DNA of 64,000 nt from Piscicola geometra. Taxonomy: Eukaryota; Annelida; Clitellata; Hirudinida; Piscicolidae. This document shows positions 1-41,937 of this stretch, one piece after another. The notes beneath the pieces are model-generated. The model ran no database searches. It saw nothing but the letters and a program-made list of their open reading frames with translations, and was not told where the DNA came from. Each line of letters starts with the position of its first letter. Position 1 is the first letter of the stretch. Where the stretch lies: NCBI GenBank assembly GCA_943735955.1, contig OX030955.1, positions 8,943,769 to 9,007,768 of the forward strand. Direction: 5' to 3'. A program made the position numbers and the translations under genes.

Positions 1-168
1 CCAGCATCATCATCACCACCACTACTGACCATCACATCATCATCACCAGTACTGACCAACATCATCATCACCACCACTACTGACCATCACATCATCATCA
101 CCAGTACTGACCCTCACATAATCATAACCAGTACTGACCATCACATCATCATCATCACCAGTACTGAC
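1..168. repeat. Minisatellite at the window edge (duplicate of the 4441-5160 array)
   Basis: The units contain CCAGTACTGACCA followed by a variable number of ATC triplets. The array lies downstream of the copied exon 7, as the 4441-5160 array does for the intact gene. Confidence 0.85.
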
Positions 169-993
169 CAGCAAGTGGTGGTAATGGAGTTGGTAGGAGA
201 GGACTAGTGAGTAGAGGTGCCACTTGCAGAACTCAGGCCACAGAGCCGATGTGAAGGAGAGCACGCTGTGAGACGTCTGTCGCGGTGTGGTGTGGTAAGG
301 TCAGACGTGGTGTAGTGTGTTGTGGTGTGCCGTGGCGTGGCGTGATATGTGGTTCAATGCAGCTTGATGTAGACAAAAGAGAAAAAAAAATAAAGAACCT
401 GCCAGAGAAGGAAGTCGCTGAGTCTGACCTCACCGGAGGTTCTGATCAGGAGATCAGGCTCCGAGCAGTCAGCTGTGTAGAGGCACTCCTCAAAGAGGTT
501 CTCGTCGATGTCGCTGTCGTTGTGGTGGAGGGAGAGAAAGTGGAGATAAACATTTACATCATGAGATAAACTTTCTGAAAGTTTTAGTTTAAATTTGATT
601 CAAAGAAAGGTGCTGAAATGATAGAAGCCAGAAATGACTCCCATCCACGCCTACCTCGGGACAATGTGGTTCCCCCTTACTCCATCGCTCATCCTCTTCA
701 TCGCCTGCACCATCTCCTCTTGTGAGGTGTATGCACAACACAAGTTCAAAAACACCCTGTGTGCAAATATTTAATTTGAATCGAAATTAAATAATTAATA
801 TTTAGAATTCGAAATTTTCTCATATCACTTCTTTCTATCTTCTGTCTTCTCTATCACACCCAACACAACAACCAATTCGCAAATATAAGTTTAAGAAACC
901 CTTATTCCTTCCAATTCACCAAGCACTGACTTCTTGTTGTTCTTAGTGAGATGGACAACCTCGGCAAGGATGGCTTGCAGGTCGAGAGGCAGG
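169..993 (-). pseudogene. Partial duplicate of DHDDS exons 4-7, truncated at its 5' end
   Basis: This is a near-identical copy of the block at 5161-5985. The exon equivalents are 931-993 (3' part of exon 4 only), 655-756 (exon 5), 399-513 (exon 6) and 169-276 (exon 7). Splice sites and reading frames of exons 5-7 are preserved; exon 7 has one visible residue change (Asn to His). The copy diverges abruptly at 993 inside exon 4, where the coding sequence is replaced by a GT dinucleotide run. The start-codon exon and the catalytic Asp exon are therefore missing. A copy of the last exon would lie left of the window if it exists. It is probably a 5'-truncated tandem duplicate rather than a working gene. 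An alternative is that its exons are spliced onto the upstream intact gene, which the sequence alone cannot exclude. Confidence 0.8.
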
Positions 994-3759
<2,766 letters not shown>

Positions 3760-6711
3760 CTAACACCTCAATGACTCTAAATTCTGATGATGGTCTCCCC
3801 CTCCGTTGTGAAGTTTGAAACCGTTTTTTCCCTCCAAACCACCCTTGACATATGTTCCACTTTGATCACTTGGTGTACTTTTAGTACTTTTAGAATCTAT
3901 TCCATTTTTACGAGTTCCTCCACCTTTACAAGGGTTATTCTTGAGTACGGAGTCAATGTAGTCGTTGTACTGCTGTTTGATCGTCGCCACGAAGCGACCA
4001 CACCTGCGTTGTCTGCTCGCCACCACAGCCACCAGCAGCCTCTCGAAGTACTTTTGAGAGCAGTGGTCGCTAGTGGCTGGAGTGACTAGTGAGTCGGTGG
4101 TGGCAGTGGTTGAGACGGGCAAGGAAGTGAGGTTTGGGAAGGGGTCAGAGTTCGTGTTGAAGGACACGTCATCATCTCCCTCGTTGAACTGTAACTTTTT
4201 AATCAGGTCATCCAGGCGGTCAAGGTCATGGTCTTCTTCCTGCTGCATCTCCACGGGAAACTGTTCGAGTAGTTGCCTAGCAACCTTCGTGTCAGCTTCA
4301 AGACGTTGTCGTGTTCTCCTGGTTGTCCTGCTCTCTCTGGCCCTCTGTCGGGGTGAAGAAAAAAAATAAATAAACACAGTTTATATCAGAAACCACATGC
4401 CATCATCATCAACAATACTACCAAAACCTCTAAAATTGCTATCATCATCACCAGTACTGACCAACATCATCATCATCACCACTACTGACCATCACATCAT
4501 TATTACCAGTACTGACCAGCATCATCATCATCACCACTACTGACCATCACATCATCACTACCACTACTGACCATCACATCATCATCACCAGTACTGACCA
4601 GCATCATCATCACCACCACTACTGACCAACATCATCATCATCACCAGTACTGACCAACATCATCATCACCACCACTACTGACCATCACATCATCATCACC
4701 AGTACTGACCAACATCATCATCATCACCACCACTACTGACCATCACATCATTATCACCAGTACTGACCAACATCATCATCATCACCAGTACTGACCATCA
4801 CATCATCATCATCACCAGTACTGACCAACATCATCATCATCACCACCACTACTGACCATCACATCATTATCACCAGTACTGACCATCACATCATCATCAT
4901 CACCAGTACTGACCAACATCATCATCATCACCAGTACTGACCAACATCATCATCATCACCACTACTGACCATCACATCATCATCACCAGTACTGACCAAC
5001 ATCATCATCATCACCACTACTGACCATCACATGATCATCACCAGTACTGACCAACATCATCATCACCACTACTGACCATCACATCATCATTACCAGTACT
5101 GACCCTCACATAATCATAACAAGTACTGACCATCACATCATCATCATCACCAGTACTGACCAGCAGGTGGTGGTAATTGAGCTGGTAGGAGAGGACTAGT
5201 GAGTAGAGGTGCCACTTGCAGAACTCAGGCCACAGAGCCGATGTGAAGGAGAGCACGCTGTGAGACGTCTGTCGCGGTGTGGTGTGGTAAGGTCAGACGT
5301 GGTGTAGTGTGTTGTGGTGTGGCGTGGCGTGATATGTGGTTCAATGCAGCTTGATGTAGACAAAAGAGAAAAAAAAATAAAGAACCTGCCAGAGAAGGAA
5401 GTCGCTGAGTCTGACCTCACCGGAGGTTCTGATCAGGAGATCAGGCTCCGAGCAGTCAGCTGTGTAGAGGCACTCCTCAAAGAGGTTCTCGTCGATGTCG
5501 CTGTCGTCGTGGTGGAGGGAGAGAAAGTGGAGTGAGAAAAACATTTACTGCGTGAGAAAGACTTTCTGAAAGTTTTAGTTTAAATTTGATTCAAAGAAAG
5601 GTGCTGAAATGATAGAAGCCAAGGATTACTCCCATCCACGCCTACCTCGGGACAATGTGGTTCCCCCTTACTCCATCGCTCATCCTCTTCATCGCCTGCA
5701 CCATCTCCTCTTGTGAGGTGTATGCACAACACAAGTTCAAAAACACCCTGTGTGCAAATATTTAATTTGAATTGAAATTAAATAATTAATATTTAGAATT
5801 CAAAATTTTCTCATATCACTTCTTTCTATCTTCTGCCTTCTCTATCACACTCAACACAACAACCAATTCACAAATATAAGTTTAAGAAACCCTTATTCCT
5901 TCCAATTCACCAAGCACTGACTTCTTGTTGTTCTTAGTGAGATGGACAACCTCGGCAAGGATGGCTTGCAGGTCGAGAGGCAGGTATGTCGGGTTGCCGA
6001 TGAAGCGCACACACATGCCCTGTTCCATCAACTGATCTCTGTGTGGCAAATTAAACTTATAAACTGGTTAAATTATTCAAAATGTGTAATCTGAGGTTAA
6101 TTAAAAAAAGGAGGATTTTTCAATAATTCCAACTTTTCATTCGTTATAGCAGTAAACTTCTGGCGTGCGAGCTCCATCAAACAATCTACTTCCTCTTGTG
6201 ATCTTTGAAATGAATAATAGGGAAAATAAATATAATTCTTGATTATAATTTAATGAAATCAATAAATATCTCAGACATTGTGCCATTTAGATTGACATAC
6301 CTTTTGAAGTTTTCTAGACTGAAAGCATACAAGGTAACTTCAGTAACCCCTAAGCCTGAACACCATTCCAAAGCCTTTATAATTCAGTTATTAATTTTTT
6401 TAAAATTAATATTTTGTCCTTTATTCTTAGAAAATAGGTTATTTCATCACACTAAATTCAAAGAGTATCATAAGCAATATATTATCATAGTTGAATAATA
6501 ATAAAAGGAATAATTTCAAAATCACCTCAGATATTTTGTTGAAGCCTAGAAGATGACCCAAAGACCGGGTACACTTTTTCTTTACAGCGAACCTGCGATT
6601 TCCGTCCATGATTATGGCGATGTGTTTCGGTATGCTTCCACATTTTAATACATTTTCACATAAACTCTGAGTCCACGACTTTCCTGTCTTTTCTTTAATC
6701 CACGTCGACAT
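3760..6711 (-). CDS. DHDDS: Dehydrodolichyl diphosphate synthase subunit (cis-prenyltransferase), 8 exons
   Basis: This is the catalytic cis-prenyltransferase subunit that extends farnesyl diphosphate with isopentenyl diphosphate to make dehydrodolichyl diphosphate at the ER, in animals together with NUS1. Coding exons (minus strand) are 6526-6711, 6301-6374, 6134-6202, 5922-6038, 5646-5747, 5386-5500, 5161-5268 and 3760-4344. All phases agree and give 451 residues. Exon 1 carries the substrate motif [12 protein letters not shown] with the catalytic Asp near residue 36. Exon 2 carries the [13 protein letters not shown] region, and exon 6 carries [15 protein letters not shown]. The exon 3 donor (AA|GTTGGA) was chosen because it restores an ungapped match to the family. 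The last exon encodes a tail of about 195 residues, longer than in the roughly 330-residue vertebrate protein, and it could be an over-extended terminal exon. Exon 1 lies head-to-head with RLIG1. Confidence 0.92.
4441..5160. repeat. Minisatellite in DHDDS intron 7
   Basis: The array has a compound unit of about 25-31 bp, CCAGTACTGACCA(A/T)CA plus ATC triplets, alternating with a CACCACTACTGACC variant. It begins directly at the exon 7 donor, whose GTCAGTACTGG sequence is itself repeat-like. Confidence 0.9.
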
Positions 6712-6880
6712 GTTAAGAACTTGAAACTATTCACTTTTACTTTGAGATCTCAAAGATTTACTTTTAAAAAGATAAGGACAATTGTTAAATATGTCTTTGC
6801 TCTCTTTAATGAAATAAAATACATTAAAAATTAAAAGTTAAAATTGATTTAAATTCGATTAGATTAGAAGTACTTTTCAA
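6712..6880. promoter_or_regulatory. Shared bidirectional promoter region, DHDDS / RLIG1
   Basis: Only 169 bp separate the two divergent start codons. The stretch is AT-rich and has no obvious TATA box placed for either gene. Both promoters and both 5' UTRs must fit here or in upstream non-coding exons that I cannot see. Confidence 0.55.
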
Positions 6881-7858
6881 ATGGATTGTAGTGAATTGTG
6901 TAGCCTACGGAGCAAATTGGATTGCATATTTGAGAGGCAAGTGTGGCTTGCGGGTGCAGGTGCCACTAATTTGAAGCGGCCTTCCCAAGATTACTATGTT
7001 AAGGCGACAGACACTTTGTGTGAAAGCTTCAAACATACATTAAAAGAATTCAAATGTATGCCAACAGAAAAAGTTGATGGGACTTCAACAATTGTTAAAA
7101 AGTATAATGATCAAGTTTGCTTGTGGGCGAGAAGAGATAGAAAATTAACTAAAGTGGCAAAAGAGAAAAACAAGCAGAAGAATGAAATTAAATTTAACAT
7201 GGAAGATTTCAATGAAGTTCCTGAAAGTTGGACGCCATGTGAAACCTGCGTTGACAGTGCAACTGGTGCTTTGGTTCCAGACAATAATGGCACCATCATG
7301 GGATGGATTCCTTTAAACTCAGACAAGTTATATATGTGGCACGCAGAAACCGTTGACACTGCTGATAATCGAATACTTGTCTTAAACTCTCATCAGGAAG
7401 GGAAAACATTGAAGTTTGAATTGACTTTAGACCTTTTAGAAGACCATGAAAATGAAAGTTTTGAACTGATTGGCACAAATGTGCAAGGAAACCCTTACAA
7501 ACTGGGCTCTAAAAGGTCTCCACTCCACTTTCTGCTGCGTCACGGCTGCATTTCAGTGACAGGCGTGCCTGATGACCTAACCTGCAACAGCATGACAGAG
7601 TGGTTCAATGGGGTGGGTAAGATGGAGGGCCTAGTGTGGCACTGCAGCAATGGCGAAATGCACAAGTTGACCAGATACCACTTGAATCTTAAATGGCCCA
7701 TTGACGACCCTATATTCTGTGAAAGGAGACTGTTCGTGAACTTGGACACCCGGGCAACCAACAATAAGTACATCAACAACCTCATGCAGATGAATGGCCA
7801 GTCATTTGAGTCAATGACTGAATTCTCAAACTTCTACATAGCACACTTCACTAAATAA
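6881..7858 (+). CDS. RLIG1: RNA 5'-phosphate/3'-OH ligase 1 (C12orf29 family)
   Basis: This single-exon gene encodes 325 residues, the same length as the human protein. The family joins RNA 5'-phosphate and 3'-hydroxyl ends through an auto-AMPylated lysine and is linked to RNA repair under oxidative stress. The nucleotidyltransferase motif PTEKVDGT is present, with the presumed adenylated Lys at residue 64. Further conserved blocks are LWARRDRK, a GWIPL segment, FELIGTNVQGNPYKLGSK and GLVWHCSNGEMHKLTRYHL; the last resembles ligase motifs IV-V and supplies the late Lys. The ATG at 6881 is the first in frame, and no intron is needed. The stop codon overlaps the AATAAA polyadenylation signal at 7854-7859. 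Sequence similarity to the family is clear; activity is inferred. Confidence 0.93.
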   Translation: MDCSELCSLRSKLDCIFERQVWLAGAGATNLKRPSQDYYVKATDTLCESFKHTLKEFKCMPTEKVDGTSTIVKKYNDQVCLWARRDRKLTKVAKEKNKQKNEIKFNMEDFNEVPESWTPCETCVDSATGALVPDNNGTIMGWIPLNSDKLYMWHAETVDTADNRILVLNSHQEGKTLKFELTLDLLEDHENESFELIGTNVQGNPYKLGSKRSPLHFLLRHGCISVTGVPDDLTCNSMTEWFNGVGKMEGLVWHCSNGEMHKLTRYHLNLKWPIDDPIFCERRLFVNLDTRATNNKYINNLMQMNGQSFESMTEFSNFYIAHFTK

Positions 7859-7859
7859 A
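7854..7859 (+). terminator. RLIG1 polyadenylation signal overlapping the stop codon
   Basis: AATAAA shares the bases of the TAA stop at 7856-7858, which implies a very short 3' UTR. Confidence 0.6.
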
Positions 7860-8087
7860 ATATTCTGTTTTGCTTATTTCTGATGAAGGCTTCTTTAATT
7901 TGTATCCCGCTTACTTTATAAGATATAGAAAACATGAATTTTGTAAAGGGACTGATCATGTGAAATATCATTGTAAACATTTTAGAGCTAAGCTTTTTTA
8001 TGATTAGTGCTGGCGTGTGGTTTAGGTAATTGCAACGAAGGCATTTCATATTGAATGTAAAAACAAATACAGGGTATTTTCGAGTTC

Positions 8088-8093
8088 TTTATT
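8088..8093 (-). terminator. RPL31 polyadenylation signal
   Basis: TTTATT on the plus strand (AATAAA on the minus strand) lies about 75 nt beyond the RPL31 stop. It fits the short 3' UTR usual for ribosomal protein genes. Confidence 0.6.
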
Positions 8094-8167
8094 TTTCACT
8101 CTGACAGACTTTGAAGAACAAAATATTGCTTCAAAGAACAGTCAGAACCATCCCATTATCCCACGCA

Positions 8168-8997
8168 TCAAGCCTCACTCTCAACATTGACTGTTTGTGT
8201 TCCTGAAAAAGAGTTCCAAGGGTTAGAATGGTTTTCAATTTAAATAATTTTTTATATCTTAATAAGTCAATGGTTGAACTTCAAAGATAAAGGATTAAAA
8301 TTAATAATGAATGAAGAGAGGACAAAATGGAGGAATGAGGGCACCTTTGAAGGTGGCGACGGGAACGTATGTGACAAGGGTGTACAGTTTGTGCACTGAG
8401 TCCTCATCTTCATTCCTCTTGCGGGACAGTCTCACTCTCACTCTGTATGGCACGTTCCTGGAGGGAATATAATGATATTATAATTTCAGTTTGCAATCTA
8501 TAAAAGATAGGAATAATGACAGCATTATTATAGTGGTATACAACCTATAGGAGCTTCTAAGCCACTTTTAGGCTGAAAATTTACATTCACGCAATTGAGT
8601 GTAACAATTTGACGGGTGCTATTTCCTAATCAATTGAGTTCTCAATAGATTGCCAACCTAACGCCCTGGGACCACATGTGCTTGTTAAGGCGGGTGTCCA
8701 CACGAACGTCAGGAGTGCCCATGGCTTTGTGCGCAAACTTCTTGATTTCCTTCAAGGCCCTCGGAGCCCTCTTCTTGAAACCACTGCAGTCGAAAGAATT
8801 TTGATGAAAATAGTAAGTAATTCAAATGAGTTTCATCCATTTTATACACTTTATTAACAAAACGCAATGAGTCAATTTATGAGATTTCTCGAAAAAACGT
8901 ACAGTCCATGAATCCTCTTGTGGATATTGATAGTATACTCCCTGGTCACCACTTCGTTGGTAACACTCTTCTTCTTCGTCTCCTTCTTGGCAGGCAT
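8168..8997 (-). CDS. RPL31: 60S ribosomal protein L31 (eL31), 4 coding exons
   Basis: Coding exons are 8903-8997, 8658-8783, 8345-8457 and 8168-8202, giving 122 residues; the human protein has 125. Diagnostic blocks are [19 protein letters not shown] (residues about 14-31), [45 protein letters not shown] and [16 protein letters not shown], ending in NVESEA. eL31 sits near the polypeptide exit tunnel of the large ribosomal subunit. A 3' splice site (TTATTCAG) lies three bases upstream of the A preceding the ATG, so the 5' UTR is split. The gene is divergent from the STAR gene and convergent with RLIG1. Confidence 0.96.
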
Positions 8998-9122
8998 TTT
9001 ACTGAATAAAAAAATATTGTTTAATCACTATAAAATCAAAAAAACTTATGTATTTTTGATAAAATAAATTTAATCCGAGGATCAAATCAGATTGATATTA
9101 GTAAAAAAAAAAGTAAACGTAC

Positions 9123-9152
9123 TGGAGCGAGAAAACCGGAAAAAAGAAAAAT
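9123..9152 (-). promoter_or_regulatory. RPL31 non-coding first exon with a 5'-TOP-like tract
   Basis: On the minus strand a pyrimidine-rich stretch (CTTTTTTCC-like) is followed by CTCGCTCCA and the strong donor GTACGT, whose G is at 9122. With the acceptor next to the start codon this makes a leader exon and a 5' UTR intron of about 119 bp. A terminal oligopyrimidine start is typical of ribosomal protein mRNAs. The exact transcription start is not defined. Confidence 0.55.
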
Positions 9153-9360
9153 TGTTGTTTTGGTAAAACTATAACCAATTAACTTTATATGTATTAGATA
9201 TTATCACAATTAATTATTCAATTTTCTCATGTATTTGAACTATTTTTATATTTCAAATATTGAAAAAATAAAAAAAATATTTATACATTTTTAGGGGGTT
9301 TGGGTTAAATGTTGACCTGGGTTAGGACGTACTTTAATTTGGAGCTATGCTTTGGTGCGC

Positions 9361-9370
9361 GTATATAAGA
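9361..9370 (+). promoter_or_regulatory. Possible TATA box of the STAR gene
   Basis: The sequence GTATATAAGA lies about 35-40 bp upstream of the first ATG (9403). If it is used, initiation falls near 9392, so the leader would be very short and the second ATG (9421) might be preferred. Confidence 0.35.
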
Positions 9371-9402
9371 TAGTTTTTACTAAGTAACAGACTAGATCGC
9401 TC

Positions 9403-23478
<14,076 letters not shown>

Positions 23479-26461
23479 CCTCTCAATCCATGCCACCTCT
23501 GTCTGTTGTGTCTGTCTGTTACTTGTTGTGTCTGTCTGTTACTTGTTGTGTCTGTCTGTTACTTGTTGTGTCTGTCTGTTACTTGTTGTGTCTGTCTGTT
23601 ACTTGTTGTGTCTTTCTGTTACTTGTTGTTTATGTCTGTCCCTCTTGTATTGTTCGATGATGTTATTTGTATTGTTGTTTGTATGCATCTTATCATTGCT
23701 ACACACTTGGCAATATCATCGCTTTTTCATCATCGTTTTCGAATTGATCAGCATTATCATTGTACAGCATTACAGTGTTGCATTGTACATAGTTACAGTG
23801 TAAACATTGTAATATGTAATAGTATATACATTGTACAGAGTTACAGTGTACTCATTGTAATATGTTACATTGTACAGAGTTACAGTGTAAACATTGTAAT
23901 ATGTTACAGTGTAAACATTGTAGTATGTTACAGTGTAAACATTGTAATATGTTACAGTATAAACATTGTAATATGTTACAGTGTAAACATTGTAATATGT
24001 TACAATGTAAACATTGTAATATGTTATAATGTAAACATTGTAATATGTTACAGTGTAAACATTGTAATATGTTACAGTGTAAACATTGTAATATGTTACA
24101 GTGTAAACATTGTAATATGTTACAGTGTAAACATTGTAATATTTTACAGTGTAAACATTGTAATATGTTACAGTGTAAACATTGTAATATGTTACAGTGT
24201 AAACATAGTTGTTTTCCAGAGTCAGAGTTTGTGTGCGACTGAGTCTTGTCTCACCAGAGCACAACTGCACCACTTCCTATAGCTTCTTCTTCTTCTTTCA
24301 AGTGTGCACTGTAGCCATGACAAAATGTAAGACTAACTTGAGTTAACGACCCTTTGACGACATTAAAACTTTTGCTTCAAACTTTTCAATCAATCTGCCA
24401 TTTCATCCACCACCACCATCTACATCTCATCCATCAATCCATCCATCCATCCATTCATCGATCCATCGATCCATCCATTCATCCATCCATCCATCCATCC
24501 ATCCTTGGCGATTAACTTGCTCAATTTACTTTTTCACCTTCGGCATTAAACCTCTCCTGCCCACAAGACAACCACCTCCTCCTCAGGCTGCACACGTATT
24601 AACCTGCTTCTCTCCATCCATCCATCTATCCATCCATCCATCTATCCATCCATCCATCTATCCATCCATACATCTATCCATCCATCCATCCATCTATCCA
24701 TCCATCCATCCATCCATCCATCCATCCATCCATCCATCCATACATCTATCCATCTTCATCCCGCTGCCTCTGCAACCCTGCTTCAGGCTTGCATCACGTC
24801 TTGAACTTATTGTGCTTTGCATATTCATCAGCCTTCTATACACACTTTCTCGCATGCAATGACAGCATACAGACTTCTTGATGACACTTCATTAACATAT
24901 TCAACGCTAATTATTCACCGCCAGTTTGCCTTGACAGCCTCATGCATATTCATGAAGTCTCACTGATCTGAGTTGCCTTTCTTTCTTCTGTTGTGTGCTT
25001 TGGTCAAGCACTCTGAATTCAAAACTTCTGTATTAACCAGTGTTCACTTTTGCTTCTGCAATCTGCCGTGGAAGGAAGATCGATGAAAAGGTGGGTTGAA
25101 GGCCACGGTAAAGAAGTTGAAGTCAATATAATAGGATCATTATCAAATTGTTAATTGGGATTCAGGAAAGAAGCAAAGAGGCAAATGATGATGTTGAATG
25201 TTGTGATGATGATGATGATGATGAGGATAAATGTTGTGATGATGATGAGGATGAGTGTTGTGATGATGATGATGAGGATGAGTGTTGTGATGATGATGAT
25301 GATGATGATGAGTCTTGTGGCCAGCTTCATATCGAAGAGGGTGAAAGTCGTGTAATGTGTTGCTTCAGAGTTCATTAGTTTCACTATTGTCGATCCATCG
25401 GAAGTTCTTTCCATTGATGCTTTCATTTCTGCTCTGGTGCAACAGAATCTCCATCGTGGCACGTTCATGAGCCACTTGCTCCTCGGAAGCAGCAGCAATT
25501 GGCCGCTTCTTAGCGAGGTCTATATAAGGTCAACCACTGATTTAGTGCCTCACATTTAAGCTTGCCTGGTGCTCACCTCCATCTCGCTCTCGCCTGCATC
25601 GATGCCACTTCCGCTCGTCTGCTCAATCCTTCGCATTTATTTCGCTTGTTCAGACTTCTATTACACGCCTTCAGCTATTCAATTCGACGGCTTTAATCTT
25701 TCAAACGACTGTTTGACCACAGCGTGCCTTCGACATTCGTTGTTCATATTAAGTGCCTTCTTCCCTTTCTTAATAAACTGACAACACCACTCTTGCTTCC
25801 TTTCAACCGTTTTCAGCATTCCTTGTTAGTCTAGTCCTAAGTGGAAGACTACAATCAAACCGCCATTACACCCATTTTATTGTTACAACGCCATTAACAA
25901 AGTGCTAAACTATTTCCACTATATATTCAATATATAAACTTTCTGATTCATCTTTTGAAACTTGTGCGAAATTTAAAGTTAGTTTGCAGTGACAAAGTTA
26001 GCTGCCGAAGGCTCTAACGTTCCAACATTATCAGACTAAGATGTAAAATCCTCAATTATGTGAACACTAAGCAGATTTTCTTTCTATCCTTTCCTACATT
26101 AGAATAACAGTTTTATTTTAATTTTCTAAAGTTTTTGCGCATTTGAAAAGCAAAAAAAGTATTTTGAAAAAAAAAAAACTAGAATGAGAGATTGTGCCCA
26201 TATGAGAGGAAAGTGAAGGTAGTGAAGTCGAAGGCATACAACCTTGCCATATAACAGTTTTTAACATCACGAAGCTTTTCAAGTTACAAGACCTGCCTCC
26301 TTTCAAACGAAAATAGAAGTTGGCGACTCCACTTGGTGGAAAATGTTGAAGTGAAGAAGCAAGTGTCAAATATCGAACGAACGGACTCATGTTAGTGCAT
26401 GGCTAGAAAACGCCATTAGTCCTAACATCAGCAGTCTGTTTCAAGTGTTTCACTGACCACC
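23479..26461. other. Convergent spacer between the STAR gene and RAD50
   Basis: I see no coding exon here. It carries a 20-bp array (TGTCTGTCTGTTACTTGTTG, about 23505-23640), a 24-bp array (GTTACAGTGTAAACATTGTA plus ATAT, about 23770-24210), ATCC arrays (about 24420-24760) and a GATGAT-rich block (25185-25320). The rest is AT-rich and probably includes both 3' UTRs. Confidence 0.6.
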
Positions 26462-40533
<14,072 letters not shown>

Positions 40534-41097
40534 TCTAAATCTTTTAAATTATTATTATCGTAGTGTCAAAAGTTCAGAACTACAAATTAATTATATATCG
40601 CTATAAAATTCTTTAAAGTTCCCCCTTTGACAGGTTGTCAAAGATATGTAATAGTTAAACAACTATTGAGTAACAAAATATTTATTTTCTATTAAAATAA
40701 TGATATGAATGTTAAAGTAAATAAAAATAGGTTAAAAAATATTATTTAAATATGATTGATTGAAACTCATTTTTAATTATTTTGAATATAATCTAAAAAT
40801 TTAGATTTTAAACTTTAGAATCTGAAGTCTAAAGTAAGTATAAAGTTATATTGAATATATTAATCTTAGGTTTCTTTTTAACAGTCATCGATAATCTCTC
40901 AAGTACTTGCTTATCTTTCATTTATGAAGTGATAAAATCAACTCTTGAATAGTTTTATTGAAGCTGTAAACATGGAAAAACTGTAAATCAAACGTCAATA
41001 TTTTTCAAATTAATTTATTAATTAATTTCAAATTAAATTAATAATCTTATTATTTTTTACTTTCAGAGAAGTTTTCAGTGAGCCACCTATAAATACA
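40534..41097. promoter_or_regulatory. Divergent RAD50 / PGAP2 intergenic region
   Basis: 564 AT-rich bases separate the two start codons. A pyrimidine tract with TTTCAG near 41060 could be a 3' splice site for a PGAP2 exon carrying the ATG. No TATA box is evident. Confidence 0.45.
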
Positions 41098-41905
41098 ATG
41101 AAGTAAGTTCCAAGGAAATATTATTTTATATTTTTAGTTTTCAGATAATAATATGTTGAGAAAGACAAGTTATATCTCATGAAATAAATATTCTACTGTT
41201 CAGAAATAAACTTATTAAAGTTACATTCATCTTTCTAATCATGCCACATATATCCAAACAATGTTACATGTCACTCAAGGGAACACAAGGGAGATCAGAT
41301 GAGGGACTCGAGGAAGAAGTTGGAGGTGTACGAGACAAGTCTCAGCATGGACCTGACCTCCATGTACAAGGGCGTCCTCGGCATCGCCATCTTCGCCTTC
41401 GTCTCGTGCATCCTCCTCTCTATCATTTTTGACTTCAAGAAATCCACTTTCACACACTGCAGAGTAAGCCTCAATCCTCTATTTCAAGTCATCCATTTCA
41501 TTAATAAGAGAATTTGTGAAAAAAAATTAATGTTATTTTATTGATTTTAAAGCTAAAAAAGCACATCTATAGAATCAAAATACTTCATTTAATCCACAAA
41601 TCCTTATCTTTCCTCTAGTACTCACCCACTAATCATCCACCACCACCAACTCTCTCTCACAGGTTGCCAACTACCTTCCTTCCGTCTCCTCAGCGATTGG
41701 AGGCTTCGTGCCTCAGAAGTACATCTGGCAGTACTTCATCTCCTTGCACTGCAGTCCTCGTCTCTTCCTCACATTCCTCTCCAGGAAGTACTATCTCTCC
41801 TTCTCATCCACTACCCCTGTCAGGTCCATCTATCCATCTTTTCTCATTCCACCCTATCAAATTCTAACCACCCTGCGTGTACCTCCCTTTATAAGTATAC
41901 ATCAA

Positions 41906-41937
<32 letters not shown>

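Noticed and set aside
24210..24243. Alternative last exon of the STAR gene after TTTTCCAG
   Set aside because: Joining it to exon 6 creates a TAG at the junction and no family-like C-terminus. The exon at 23411 keeps frame and matches QKI-5.
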